Below, piece by piece: positions 1 through 8,298 of a stretch of DNA of 33,550 bases. Position numbers and translations under genes: made by a program. Positions within the stretch are counted from its first letter, which is position 1. Each line of letters starts with the position of its first letter. The stretch is taken from NCBI GenBank assembly GCA_022842885.1, contig JALHOR010000062.1:1-33550 (forward strand). Direction: 5' to 3'. Below the pieces are notes generated by a model. The model had not been told where the DNA came from, searched no databases, and was given only the letters and a program-made list of their open reading frames with translations. The stretch comes from Anaerolineae bacterium. GTDB taxonomy: Bacteria; Chloroflexota; Anaerolineae; Aggregatilineales; Phototrophicaceae.

Positions 1-2
1 CG

Positions 3-713
3 ACCCCCACCCCGCCCCCGGCAACTGCCACACCCACCCTTTCACCCATCGCGGTTTTGGTGGTGATTTCGGCGCTGCCCTCACGCTTGATTCTGGGAAC
101 ACCGTTCAACGCTACAGTGACACTCTTGAATCAAGGCGCAGGCACAGCAGCACCCTTCGCCATTGCTGCCGCTTTTGAACCCGGTGGCGTTTATTCGGCT
201 GTGAATATTCCAGGGTTAGCCGCCGGACAACAAACTGTCGTAAATCTGAGTGCCACTATCTCCGGCGCAACAGGACCACAAAATGTGGTCATCGTCACTG
301 ATTTAAATCAACAAGTGAACGAAGGGGCGACAGGCGAAGCCAATAACAATTTCAGCTATTCGTATATTGCGGATGCACCGATATTGACCACAAACGGTAC
401 AGGCACTCTCATTGTTGCCAATACCGCCGCCGCATCGCTTGATAATGGCACACCGGATATTCAATGGTCAGGCGGAACACTACTGCCTGTTGGGGCAGCC
501 CGCATTATCGTGATGAGTGGTTTTTCGACACTTGACCAAGTTCACAAAGATGCCATTGTTGCTGCTAATCCGCAAACTGTACCCATCGCTACAGTGCCGA
601 TTGGTGCGATTATTGGCTTCCAGACGGATGGTGGCACCAATTACGGCGCTTTCCAAGTGACAGAAGCCACATCCGGCGGCAATTTGGTCTTTAATTTCCG
701 CGTGTATCAATAA
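3..713 (+). CDS. CARDB-domain surface protein, 3' part (5' end outside window)
   Basis: The reading frame is already open at base 3, so the gene is cut by the window edge and no start can be assigned. The first codons encode a Thr/Pro/Ala-rich linker, typical of secreted or wall-spanning proteins. It is followed by about 100 residues that look like a CARDB (cell-adhesion-related) beta-sandwich: an N-terminal strand, the Asn-Gln-Gly-Ala-Gly turn, a Pro-Gly-Leu-Ala-Ala-Gly segment, and an Asp-x-Asn...Val-Asn-Glu pattern of the kind that closes such domains. The last ~90 residues form a second beta-rich, Gly-rich region I do not recognise. The gene ends immediately before the stop codon of the converging M23 gene, leaving no intergenic space. 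An adhesive or structural extracellular role is likely but not shown. Confidence is good that it codes, moderate for CARDB. Confidence 0.75.
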   Translation, partial: TPTPPPATATPTLSPIAVLVVISALPSRLILGTPFNATVTLLNQGAGTAAPFAIAAAFEPGGVYSAVNIPGLAAGQQTVVNLSATISGATGPQNVVIVTDLNQQVNEGATGEANNNFSYSYIADAPILTTNGTGTLIVANTAAASLDNGTPDIQWSGGTLLPVGAARIIVMSGFSTLDQVHKDAIVAANPQTVPIATVPIGAIIGFQTDGGTNYGAFQVTEATSGGNLVFNFRVYQ

Positions 714-1883
714 TTATTCTAGGGTTATCTCTATCCAAGTGGTATCGCCATCGCGGATAGAGATAGCTTCCCGAAACAAACTGCGCCCGTTGGTGCTGAC
801 AATAACCTCGTATGTACCAACGGGTAAATCTGCCAATGTAAAATTTTCTTCCCAAGCTGGGTTACTACTGACTCTATCGCCGCCGTAGGTATAGGTTTCG
901 CGGGTACGCTGTGTATCGCGCACCAAAATGGTTATTCCAGCCATGTTCGCCCCGCTGGCAGATGCCACTTGCCCGGCAAGCGTGCCAAAACCGGGATACG
1001 GGCGAATCCATAAATCAGGATTGCGCGTCATCCGATAATCAAAGCCATCGCCTACCCGTACCTCAAAATGCAAATGGGGTCCAATCGCTACGCCGGCATC
1101 ACCCACCGTCGCAATCAGTTCGCCTTCTTTCACGCTTTGCCCGGCAGAGACTAAAATTTCCTGCACATGCCCATAGAGTGTAAAAACAGGCAAGCCTTCC
1201 GGTGAATTAAAATTATGCTGGATGATAATCGCTTTGCCATAATAATTTGCGGCGGGTCCAACGAGAGTTGTGATGTCGCTATCAGCAAAAAGCACCACAC
1301 CATCTGCTGCCGCAAGAATCGGCGTAAAACGCGCGTTGAAAAAATCCAAGCCTAAATGGACTTCGCGGGCGCCGAACTGTGTTCCGCCATAGGGATAAGT
1401 CTTATCGCCATAATCCACTAAGGTATCGCTGCGTTCAATGGGGCGGCGCAACCGATAATGATCTACGCGGCGCAATGTGACTGGCACGCCAATAGTCGCT
1501 GTTGGTGGTAGGGTGGCTTGCACCACTTCAGCCATCACCGTAGAAGTCAATGTTGGTGCCGTTGTCCACGTCGCAGTCGGTTCAATCGTGGCTGTCACGG
1601 TAGGCGTTGCTGTGGGTAGCGTTGTTGGTGTGATAGAGGGTGTGGGTGTTAGGGCGATTTCCACTGTTGGAATGGGCGTAAATTGCTCGATTCGCGCCTC
1701 AACAGTGCTTTTGGTATCCTCCGTTGGCAATGCTGTAGCCGTAGGTATAAGCATCACAGGCTGACAAGCGGCTAGGCACATCCACAACATAACACTGAAA
1801 AATAGAGATCTAAATGCAAATTTGCGAAAAAAATACACCGGATATTTTTCATCCCGATTTTTGGCACTTTGGTATTTCGTCAA
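714..1883 (-). CDS. M23 family metallopeptidase lipoprotein
   Basis: Predicted peptidoglycan endopeptidase (LytM/M23 fold), exported and lipid-anchored. A hydrophobic signal segment ends in a lipobox (Leu-Ala-Ala-Cys, Cys40). Residues ~48-130 are a Thr/Pro/Ala-rich linker. The M23 core has the zinc ligands in place: His176 and Asp180 (HLGLD), His239 (YGH), and the HxH pair 270/272 (HLHFE), so it should be active. A C-terminal domain of ~85 residues, with a Leu-Pro-Val-Gly-Thr-Tyr-Glu-Val segment, resembles a carboxypeptidase-regulatory-like Ig fold. The TTG start at 1883 was chosen because GGAAGG lies about ten bases upstream and the signal segment follows; no ATG fits better. It is the last gene of a three-gene operon, 35 bases after the SH3 gene. 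Role in wall remodelling is inferred from the family. Confidence 0.88.
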   Translation of the reverse strand: MTKYQSAKNRDEKYPVYFFRKFAFRSLFFSVMLWMCLAACQPVMLIPTATALPTEDTKSTVEARIEQFTPIPTVEIALTPTPSITPTTLPTATPTVTATIEPTATWTTAPTLTSTVMAEVVQATLPPTATIGVPVTLRRVDHYRLRRPIERSDTLVDYGDKTYPYGGTQFGAREVHLGLDFFNARFTPILAAADGVVLFADSDITTLVGPAANYYGKAIIIQHNFNSPEGLPVFTLYGHVQEILVSAGQSVKEGELIATVGDAGVAIGPHLHFEVRVGDGFDYRMTRNPDLWIRPYPGFGTLAGQVASASGANMAGITILVRDTQRTRETYTYGGDRVSSNPAWEENFTLADLPVGTYEVIVSTNGRSLFREAISIRDGDTTWIEITLE

Positions 1884-1918
1884 CGTTAAAAACCTTCCCG
1901 TGAGGCGTATTGCTATCC

Positions 1919-3340
1919 TTAGCGTAACTGCGCCAATTCTTCATCCGTGACTTCTTGCCCGTTAAAACGCTCATATAAGCGCGGGTTTTCAAGGCGGTCA
2001 ACGGCATACAACCAGCGGTGCGTGCCTTTTTCGCGCAGCACCGACCGGCAGCCATCACACCGTACTGTGCGGCGCACATGCGGAATCCCAAAACTGCGGA
2101 TTTGTTTGGTTTCCATAGTGAGATGCCCACGCTGGCAAATGGGGCAAGTTTCCAGCACAAAACCATCTTGGTACAAACGAGCATTATTCATGCCTTGGGC
2201 AAACATGCCAATATAAATCAATGCGCCCACCACAGCGATGCCAGCGCCAATCATACCGGGAATCAACAAACGCGAGGAATCAGCATTTGTTGATGAAGTT
2301 TCGGCACTGGTTTGTGTCGATTCGATAGCGGTTGCAACCGTGTCCGGTGTGGACGAAGCAACAAGCGTTGTCGGTGAAATAGGCAGCACCGATGGAGTTA
2401 TTGCCGATTCGGTAGGAGCAGCCACAATCTCTATTGATGTGGCAGTGGCAACAAGTTGGGGAGAAGGCGGGATAGTTGCGGGCAAAGGGGTTGCTAGCAA
2501 TGTTGTTGTAGGCAAAGCAGATGTTGCTGTCGGTGGTAGCACTGTAAATGTGGCTGATGGCGCGATAGTTGTGGGCAATGGTGTCCATGTCGCAGTATTG
2601 GTTGGTGACAATGTTGCCGTGAAGATAGGTGCTATCGTAGGTGTGTTCGATGGTACTTCAGTTGCAGCCAGTAATGTAATGGATGCCACAGGCGAAACCG
2701 ACGCTGTATACGTTGCTGATGGAGTCAAATTATCGGCGCTCATCACAGGCAGCGTTAGCAAATATTCTTCACTGCGCCACTGCACCAAATTACGGGAAAC
2801 CCAGCCAAAACCATCAAAGGCTGTGGCAACATTTTTATAGCGAATCAAAATCCATGAGGTGTCTTCATTGCGGGCAAATGGTTCAACCAATGTTCCAGAG
2901 AGCAACTGTCCCAGACTTTCATAGCCGCGTCCCGGACCAGAACGCACGAAAGCCCGGTCGGCATCACCCGGCAGCACAAAACCTTGCCCGGCGGATTCGG
3001 TGGGCGTTAGCATGACAAAGGTGGGTGTCACAGGTGGCGATGGTGTGATATTCGGCGCTAAAATTGGCAACGCTTGTACATCTACAGACCAATTAACAGT
3101 ATCGTGGGGAATCCAACCTGTTTGCCGCTTGTAAACAATCAAAATCCAAGTGGCATCATCATTGCGATACAACGGTTGTACATTTTCACCTGCGAAGACT
3201 GCTCCAATGCTGATATACAGGTCACTCTCGCTGGGACCAGACCGCACGCGCACACTTTCAGGAATCACCACATTATCGGACTGGGCATACAGTGGCAAGC
3301 CAATGACAAACAGCAAAAAGAACAAGCATTTAAATCTCAA
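1919..3340 (-). CDS. Signal peptide / two SH3 repeats / TM / cytosolic zinc-ribbon protein
   Basis: A 473-aa membrane protein. A TTG start at 3340 is chosen because AAGGTGG sits seven bases upstream and a clear signal peptide (ending Leu-Tyr-Ala-Gln) follows directly; the longer open frame to 3484 would run into the upstream gene. Residues ~22-85 and ~118-190 are two bacterial SH3-like repeats, each with a Val-Arg-Ser-Gly-Pro motif and a Trp-Ile-Leu-Ile strand. Residues ~200-360 are a Thr/Pro/Ser/Ala-rich spacer. One transmembrane helix (starting Leu-Leu-Ile-Pro-Gly) follows, then ~75 residues carrying two cysteine pairs (CPIC and CDGC) with a nearby His, as in a zinc ribbon. SH3 repeats of this kind usually bind the cell wall. 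The topology suggests wall contact outside and a zinc-binding knuckle inside. The precise function is unknown. Confidence 0.82.
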   Translation of the reverse strand: MRFKCLFFLLFVIGLPLYAQSDNVVIPESVRVRSGPSESDLYISIGAVFAGENVQPLYRNDDATWILIVYKRQTGWIPHDTVNWSVDVQALPILAPNITPSPPVTPTFVMLTPTESAGQGFVLPGDADRAFVRSGPGRGYESLGQLLSGTLVEPFARNEDTSWILIRYKNVATAFDGFGWVSRNLVQWRSEEYLLTLPVMSADNLTPSATYTASVSPVASITLLAATEVPSNTPTIAPIFTATLSPTNTATWTPLPTTIAPSATFTVLPPTATSALPTTTLLATPLPATIPPSPQLVATATSIEIVAAPTESAITPSVLPISPTTLVASSTPDTVATAIESTQTSAETSSTNADSSRLLIPGMIGAGIAVVGALIYIGMFAQGMNNARLYQDGFVLETCPICQRGHLTMETKQIRSFGIPHVRRTVRCDGCRSVLREKGTHRWLYAVDRLENPRLYERFNGQEVTDEELAQLR

Positions 3341-3366
3341 GTGTGCCACCTTCTGCACCGTCCCTG

Positions 3367-4110
3367 TTATTCCACTATCGTAAATGCCACCGTCCCCGAC
3401 GCCGCCCCATTGACCAGCAGAGTCGCCGTCCAATTGCCGGGGCGAAAATTCACCCGTTCTGCACCCAATTCCATCGCAATGCACAATTCAGCAGCAGGGG
3501 TTGTCGCCTCCCAAAATCCCAAGAATACGCGCTGATTCTCGTAACGCCAATCTACTTCGATCTGTGTTCCTACCGCCAAATTCCCGGCAACGGTGACCAA
3601 ATACACAATTGGCGTTGCTGTCGCTGAAAATGTTGTTTCAATTCCACTGGCGCAACGGTCTTCTAGGCGCACACTGCCCGTCAAAACAGGCGCGGTGAAT
3701 TGCATCTCGCCAATTATCGCCCCGGCGTTTAATGGCACATTATTTTCGGAAGATACACCAGTTTCAGCCTGAGTATCCTCCATCATCATATCCGCAGGCA
3801 TGGAGCTTTGACTAATAGATACGACCACACGCTGTTGGGGTGTCGCAATTTGCCCGGCACGGACTGTCGCTACCAAAATATTATTATAATTCAAATAGGC
3901 GGCGGCTTGCGTCTCGGCAACACTAATCGTCGCTAAAACGGCGGTACGTTGTACTTGCGATTCTTCGCGCAAGACAGCCACCTCAGTTGCATATGCCGTC
4001 ATTTGCACAGATAATGTCGCTGGCACATCTTCCCCGGCGAGTGATTGACACGCTGACAAGAAAAAAATGCCTGCAAGCAAAACAAGATTTTGGAAAACAG
4101 ACCTTAACAT
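3367..4110 (-). CDS. Predicted lipoprotein with coiled coil, unknown function
   Basis: I do not recognise the family. The ATG at 4110 was chosen because AGAAGG lies seven bases upstream and the next residues form a lipoprotein signal (hydrophobic stretch ending Leu-Ser-Ala-Cys); the open frame extends to 4185 but that start would overlap the divergent gene. After the lipid-anchored Cys there is an Ala/Gln/Val/Glu-rich segment of ~50 residues with coiled-coil character, then a beta-rich C-terminal domain of ~130 residues that ends in strands like those of small Ig-like folds. It is first in the minus-strand operon; the SH3 protein starts 27 bases after its stop, so it probably works with that protein and the M23 peptidase at the envelope. 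The partnership is inferred from position only. Confidence 0.72.
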   Translation of the reverse strand: MLRSVFQNLVLLAGIFFLSACQSLAGEDVPATLSVQMTAYATEVAVLREESQVQRTAVLATISVAETQAAAYLNYNNILVATVRAGQIATPQQRVVVSISQSSMPADMMMEDTQAETGVSSENNVPLNAGAIIGEMQFTAPVLTGSVRLEDRCASGIETTFSATATPIVYLVTVAGNLAVGTQIEVDWRYENQRVFLGFWEATTPAAELCIAMELGAERVNFRPGNWTATLLVNGAASGTVAFTIVE

Positions 4111-4173
4111 TCTTGAACCTTCTAAAACTTGTAGAATGATAACACAGCATTCACGCTCTACTAAAGGCTTGCC

Positions 4174-6486
4174 ATGCGTCTGCATCGTTTCATGATGATT
4201 TTATGGGCATTTTATTTCACATTTGGCGGTAGCACCTATTATAATGCTTTTTTTGAGGTGCGCGTCCTGCATCGTGTTCTAGTGACTATACTACTCATCT
4301 TGTGGCTGATAGGGCGAATCCGCAATCAAAAACATCAAGCAGCACTCGGAATGCTGCAAACAGGCATAAATTATATCCTCTATGGGATTGTGGGCTGGTG
4401 GTTCATCACCGCCATTACTGCCTATGACCCACGCATGTCATTTGAACAGATATGGTTTTTGCTGGTGCATGTCCTGTTATTTTTTATCATAGCTGACAAT
4501 ATCCAGCGCGGACGCCAACGGCTCATCATGGAAGCGTTGTTTTTTATGGCAGCCGTTGTGATTTTAATGACCAGCATTGAATTAGCCTCTTGGTATTTTG
4601 GACTGAATATTACGCCCGGTACAGGGGTTGGCTGGATCGCTACAGGAACCTTACCGGCGCTCACCGACTTTCCGCAAGTTTCTATGGCAATGGGAGGTAT
4701 CAGCACCCTTTTGGCGGGCTATACTGCGCCGCTGATTATCGTCAGCACAGGGTGGGCGCTAACGGTGCGCGGACGTGATTATCGTGTGGTCTTGTGGCTG
4801 ATGGCGGCGCTACTGGCGATTGTGCTGTTGTTTACGTCATCACGCGGCGGCGCACTCTCCTTAATCGCTGCCACAGGCACATTGATTCTGACACAGATTA
4901 TCCAAAATCCACGTATCACAGCGCGTATTTCGCCGCGTTTACTGGCAGGCGTGGGTATGTTATTGGCAGGTGGAGTGCTGGTTGCATTTGTGGTATTAAC
5001 ATTGCCCAATGCGAATCGCGCTTCAGACGCCGGACGGCAAGATATGTGGCAAAGTGCGGTGCGCCTCACTTTTGACCATCCCCTGACAGGCGTGGGTATA
5101 GGTAATTTTGGGCGTGCTTTCAGAGACATCCGTAATCCAGCCATTGCCCAAGATAAATTAGCGTCAGCGCACAATGTGTATTTGAATACCGCCGCCGAAA
5201 CCGGTTTGCCGGGCATGATTTTGGGCGTGGTTTTGATAGGATTGTTTTTGCGATTGGCATGGCAAAACTGGCAAACCGCACCTTCTCGTGGGCAAAAATT
5301 ACGTATTCAAGTCACCTTTGCTGCATTAGTCGGTGTCGCCGTTCATAGCCTAGTAGATACGTTTACCATTACGCAGATTGTGCTGCTGATTGTCACTTTG
5401 GCAGCATATACGATTGTGCCACAACCCGTTAGCCGTTTAACTCCCATCAAACAGGGGCAGCGATTGCCTGCGCTCATTTTTTTAATCATTATCAGCATTT
5501 ACGGAATATGGTTGCTGCGGCTTGACCAAGCCCAATTTGCCTATCTGCGTAGTTTGAATATGAAAAATACACCCCAAGCCTTGCAGTCTATTGACGAAGC
5601 TATGGCGCTTGACCCCTATTTACGCTTGTACCCACTACAAAAAGCCTACATTTTGGGCAGCAGTGAACAGACCGATGAAGCCATTATCGCTTATCAGCAA
5701 GCACTAATGCTTGAACCCACTTGGGATGTTGGCTGGATTAATCTTGCGGCAGTACTTGAACGGCAAGGCAAAATTGATGAGGCATTTGCTGCCTTGAATA
5801 AGGCGGCTGAAATCAATTATTACAATGTTGCAGCTTTACATCGCTCGCGTTTAGCGGAGGACAATAGCTTGCTCAGTCCAGATGAGATTGTCGCGGGTTA
5901 TTTGCAAAGCATCCGGTATCATTTTCATTTTTATTTGCCATTAGGTGATTTTTGGGGTGACTCATCGCTGCGTTTACAGGCACTCCGCCAATTCACCATG
6001 GATGAACCTATCGAATGGCAGTATCGCATTTGGTCAGTTCATGCGCCAGAAATCGCTGCAACATTAGTGCCAGAAAATCCACAAACGGCGATGGCATGGT
6101 GGGTCGTGGGTGAATATGCCCTATTGATTGAAAACGATGCTCAAAAAGCTGTGGATGATTTTTCGCAAGCCATCACGCTTGCGCCCAAAACAGGCGATTA
6201 TTATGCCTCTCGCGCCCGTGCCTTGTTGACCATCAATCCGACGGCTGCCAAGCATGATTTAGATTTAGCGCAGGTATATGGCACACGCTTTGAATCTATC
6301 CCCCTGATTCGCGCTCAACTTGCAACAACACCCGAAGAAAAACAACGCTTCATGGCGCAAGCCACAGCGCGTTTTGTGCCACAAGAATTCGCAGCGGTGT
6401 TATATGCGCGTCCTGCTATCTTTGATGTGCCGCTGGCAATGCGTTACCCAGCACATGCGGTGGCGCTTTCGGGGATTGTGCCATAA
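4174..6486 (+). CDS. O-antigen ligase/polymerase-like membrane protein with TPR repeats
   Basis: A 770-aa polytopic protein. Residues 1-~445 contain about ten or more hydrophobic segments with the Wzy_C/O-antigen ligase signature: a Ser-Ser-Arg-Gly-Gly motif near residue 222, His-Pro-Leu-Thr-Gly-Val-Gly-Ile-Gly-Asn-Phe-Gly near 302-313, and Ala-His-Asn-Val-Tyr-Leu...Glu-Thr-Gly-Leu-Pro-Gly near 332-347, the periplasmic loop typical of the family. Residues ~450-560 and ~645-690 are TPR-like helical repeats (for example Ala-Ile-Ile-Ala-Tyr-Gln-Gln-Ala-Leu). Family members link or polymerise undecaprenol-carried glycans outside the membrane, and the C-terminal TPR part may bind partners. The ATG at 4174 has AAAGG eight bases upstream. 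It is divergent from the lipoprotein operon and lies ahead of the glycosyltransferase cluster, with the tRNA and an eCIS-like gene in between. Confidence 0.88.
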   Translation: MRLHRFMMILWAFYFTFGGSTYYNAFFEVRVLHRVLVTILLILWLIGRIRNQKHQAALGMLQTGINYILYGIVGWWFITAITAYDPRMSFEQIWFLLVHVLLFFIIADNIQRGRQRLIMEALFFMAAVVILMTSIELASWYFGLNITPGTGVGWIATGTLPALTDFPQVSMAMGGISTLLAGYTAPLIIVSTGWALTVRGRDYRVVLWLMAALLAIVLLFTSSRGGALSLIAATGTLILTQIIQNPRITARISPRLLAGVGMLLAGGVLVAFVVLTLPNANRASDAGRQDMWQSAVRLTFDHPLTGVGIGNFGRAFRDIRNPAIAQDKLASAHNVYLNTAAETGLPGMILGVVLIGLFLRLAWQNWQTAPSRGQKLRIQVTFAALVGVAVHSLVDTFTITQIVLLIVTLAAYTIVPQPVSRLTPIKQGQRLPALIFLIIISIYGIWLLRLDQAQFAYLRSLNMKNTPQALQSIDEAMALDPYLRLYPLQKAYILGSSEQTDEAIIAYQQALMLEPTWDVGWINLAAVLERQGKIDEAFAALNKAAEINYYNVAALHRSRLAEDNSLLSPDEIVAGYLQSIRYHFHFYLPLGDFWGDSSLRLQALRQFTMDEPIEWQYRIWSVHAPEIAATLVPENPQTAMAWWVVGEYALLIENDAQKAVDDFSQAITLAPKTGDYYASRARALLTINPTAAKHDLDLAQVYGTRFESIPLIRAQLATTPEEKQRFMAQATARFVPQEFAAVLYARPAIFDVPLAMRYPAHAVALSGIVP

Positions 6487-6504
6487 CACAATTTCTGTTA
6501 TCAT
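6476..6504 (+). promoter_or_regulatory. Candidate promoter for tRNA-Arg
   Basis: TTGTGC (6476-6481) and TATCAT (6499-6504) are separated by exactly 17 bases and would start transcription near 6511, just ahead of the tRNA 5' end at 6515. The -10 matches consensus at five of six positions and the -35 at three. The box overlaps the end of the upstream coding gene. Read-through from that gene is the alternative. Confidence 0.4.
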
Positions 6505-6514
6505 TTTCCTATGC

Positions 6515-6586
6515 GCTTCTGTAGCTCAGCGGATAGAGCGTTGCCCTCCGGAGGCAAAGGCGCAGGTTCGATTCCTGCCAGGAGCA
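6515..6586 (+). tRNA. tRNA-Arg (anticodon CCG)
   Basis: The full cloverleaf can be folded by eye. The acceptor stem GCTTCTG pairs with CAGGAGC (one G-U). The D arm has GCTC/GAGC, the anticodon arm TTGCC/GGCAA, and the T arm GCAGG/CCTGC with the loop TTCGATT. The seven-base anticodon loop CTCCGGA puts CCG at positions 34-36, which reads CGG (Arg). The variable region is four bases. The discriminator is A, followed by TCCA, so the CCA tail is apparently added after transcription rather than encoded in register. It sits 28 bases after the O-antigen ligase-like gene and is followed by a strong terminator. Confidence 0.95.
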
Positions 6587-6594
6587 TCCATAGT

Positions 6595-6633
6595 AAAACA
6601 AAAAGACGAGATTTCTGCTCGTCTTTTTGTTTT
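6595..6633. terminator. Bidirectional rho-independent terminator
   Basis: A perfect 16-bp inverted repeat (6595-6610 with 6618-6633) encloses a seven-base loop. The inner core is AGACGAG/CTCGTCT, the outer part is A-rich on the left and T-rich on the right, so both strands end in U-rich RNA. It ends tRNA-Arg transcription on the plus strand and the converging gene (stop at 6646) on the minus strand. Confidence 0.92.
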
Positions 6634-6645
6634 TATAGAATATTT

Positions 6646-8298
6646 TTACTGACTAACATTTGGCGGGGGTTGGCTGGCTGATGCTGCAGCGGGGCTTGCT
6701 GGAGCCGCCGTATTGCTGTTACTGGGACTGCTAGCGGCGGCACTTTCAGGTCCAGCAAAATCTTCATCCAAAGGACCTTTATCTGGTAAACCAAGTCGGG
6801 TACGTAAATATTTTTCGTTGCGCTCTGCCGAACCACTAATTTTCCCTAACCAACTATTGTTGGTGTCATCGCGCCATTTTTTGACATGCATGGCTTTAAT
6901 CTTCGGTGCAACCGCCCCATATAAGGCACTAAAGAACGCATCCCGATTCGCTAATACGCCAGCGGATAATGCTTGCTGTAGTTCAGCATCGCTGAAATTA
7001 TGCGGTGCGAACATGGGGGATTGTTGGATTTGCAAAATCTGTGCTTTCATAGCAGTTACGCCTTTGGCTTGCCCAAAGCCAAACCACTGGGGATCGCCGC
7101 CACTGCCGCCTGCCCCCACACCTGCCAAAAAGCCACCGCAATACCCATCAACAGCCGCAATCGCTGCCCGATGCATCGCTTTGATTTCAGAATTTTCGGC
7201 AATGGCAGCAGCATAAGCGGCAATCGTCAGGACACCACCTGCAATCAGCCATGTCGCCGGATTAGCTGCAATTTGCGCGGCGGTGCTGCGAGCGAGGGTT
7301 TGCATAATTTGGGGACCATATTTCTGGACGATGGCTTTGGCAATCCCAGCATAATTGGGTTTGACCGTTACTTTGGCTTTGACCGCAATTGCCCCTTGCA
7401 ACCGCCCCCCTTGTGGCAAATCTGCTAACCGTAAAAATTTGGGTAGCAATTGGAAACTGATTTCGCCACCGCCATGAGGTCCTATCACAGAGCTTTCTGT
7501 ATCCGTCATCTTGGCTTCATACAAATTGAGGAAGATTTTATGTTTATCGCCTGCTTTGGTCGAAACGACTAGGGCAATGCCGCTGGAACCTTTGCCACCA
7601 CCCTTTTTGGGGTCATTGGCATACTTCAAGAGATCAACTTCAACATCCACTTTATCTACTGAAAAATGATCATCCCACATCTGCTTGGAAATTTCTTCTT
7701 CGGCTTGGGCTTTTGCTTGATCTTTCCAAACGTTGGCTTTCATTTTAAAGCCACCTTCGTTAGGATTTTTCATCTCGCCTGTAGCGGAAGCAGTGGCTTT
7801 CGTATCCCAAACCAATTCGACATCCGATGTTGCGCCTGCTTCCAATTGCACTTTGAGCATATCACCCACAGCGCGTTCTGGAAATTTATAAGTCGCTTCA
7901 AATGCCAATTTGACGCTATTTGTACTAATAGCAACACCGGCGCCTGTTTTAGTTTCGCGTTGGAGATGGGGATGATTGGCATTCACCGGTGTTGGGGGCG
8001 TTTCATCGGCAAAGGTTTTGCTCTCATCCGATTGATGGTTGTTCGTGTTATCTATGATTTGGTCGTCAGTTTCGTTTTGCTTCCCATTCAAGGGGTATGC
8101 CTGTCGCAATAATTGGTGTGTTCGCCGATTGCCAATTAAGCGTTGCAAACGCAAAACATTGTGTGGTGTTGGATCAATGAGGGCTGCCGCTGGCAGCTTT
8201 CCTTGCGGTATTGCCTGAGGCTGTTCTTTTTCTGATTCTTGGGAAACAACATTTTTTTGCTCTGTTTTCTGCTGAGGTGTCGCTTTAGCATTATCCAT
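6646..8298 (-). CDS. Orphan protein with eCIS-type LQR-IGNR motif
   Basis: A 550-aa protein of unknown function. Residues 1-~45 are polar and Gln/Lys-rich. Residues 47-66 hold the motif Val-Leu-Arg-Leu-Gln-Arg-x-Ile-Gly-Asn-Arg...Gln-Leu-Leu, closely resembling the LQRTIGNRAVQRLL-type motif found in DUF4157-related and other proteins that accompany extracellular contractile injection systems. A polar linker (~70-112) leads to a beta-rich domain (~115-330). A hydrophobic helix lies near 350-372 (TWLIAGGVLTIAAYAAA), then a Gly-rich turn, an alpha-helical part (~410-500) and a low-complexity Ala/Ser/Pro tail. No signal peptide is visible. ATG at 8298 is preceded by AGGA nine bases upstream. No sheath, tube or baseplate gene is in the window. 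It could be a self-contained cargo or toxin-like protein; this is inference. Confidence 0.7.
   Translation of the reverse strand: MDNAKATPQQKTEQKNVVSQESEKEQPQAIPQGKLPAAALIDPTPHNVLRLQRLIGNRRTHQLLRQAYPLNGKQNETDDQIIDNTNNHQSDESKTFADETPPTPVNANHPHLQRETKTGAGVAISTNSVKLAFEATYKFPERAVGDMLKVQLEAGATSDVELVWDTKATASATGEMKNPNEGGFKMKANVWKDQAKAQAEEEISKQMWDDHFSVDKVDVEVDLLKYANDPKKGGGKGSSGIALVVSTKAGDKHKIFLNLYEAKMTDTESSVIGPHGGGEISFQLLPKFLRLADLPQGGRLQGAIAVKAKVTVKPNYAGIAKAIVQKYGPQIMQTLARSTAAQIAANPATWLIAGGVLTIAAYAAAIAENSEIKAMHRAAIAAVDGYCGGFLAGVGAGGSGGDPQWFGFGQAKGVTAMKAQILQIQQSPMFAPHNFSDAELQQALSAGVLANRDAFFSALYGAVAPKIKAMHVKKWRDDTNNSWLGKISGSAERNEKYLRTRLGLPDKGPLDEDFAGPESAAASSPSNSNTAAPASPAAASASQPPPNVSQ

Noticed and set aside
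1477..1764. Repeated Thr/Pro/Ala-type codons as a tandem repeat or CRISPR-like array
   Set aside because: The repeats are imperfect and follow the reading frame of a linker; no conserved repeat-spacer structure exists.
2238..2840. Long plus-strand open frame (200 codons), Val/Ala/Gly-rich
   Set aside because: It is antisense to the Thr/Pro/Ser-rich spacer of the SH3/zinc-ribbon gene; reverse complements of such codons read as Val/Gly/Ala, and there is no RBS or domain.
3341..3484. Upstream extension of the SH3 gene
   Set aside because: Would overlap the preceding gene, and the RBS plus signal peptide support TTG 3340.
4113..4137. TTGAAC and TAGAAT as a promoter for the O-antigen ligase-like gene
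   Set aside because: Spacing is only 13 bases, too short for a standard promoter.
4111..4185. Upstream extension of the lipoprotein gene
   Set aside because: Would overlap the divergent O-antigen ligase-like gene; the ATG at 4110 has a good RBS and directly precedes the signal.
6713..7216. Plus-strand open frame (167 codons)
   Set aside because: Antisense to the eCIS-like gene, with no domain or proper start signal.
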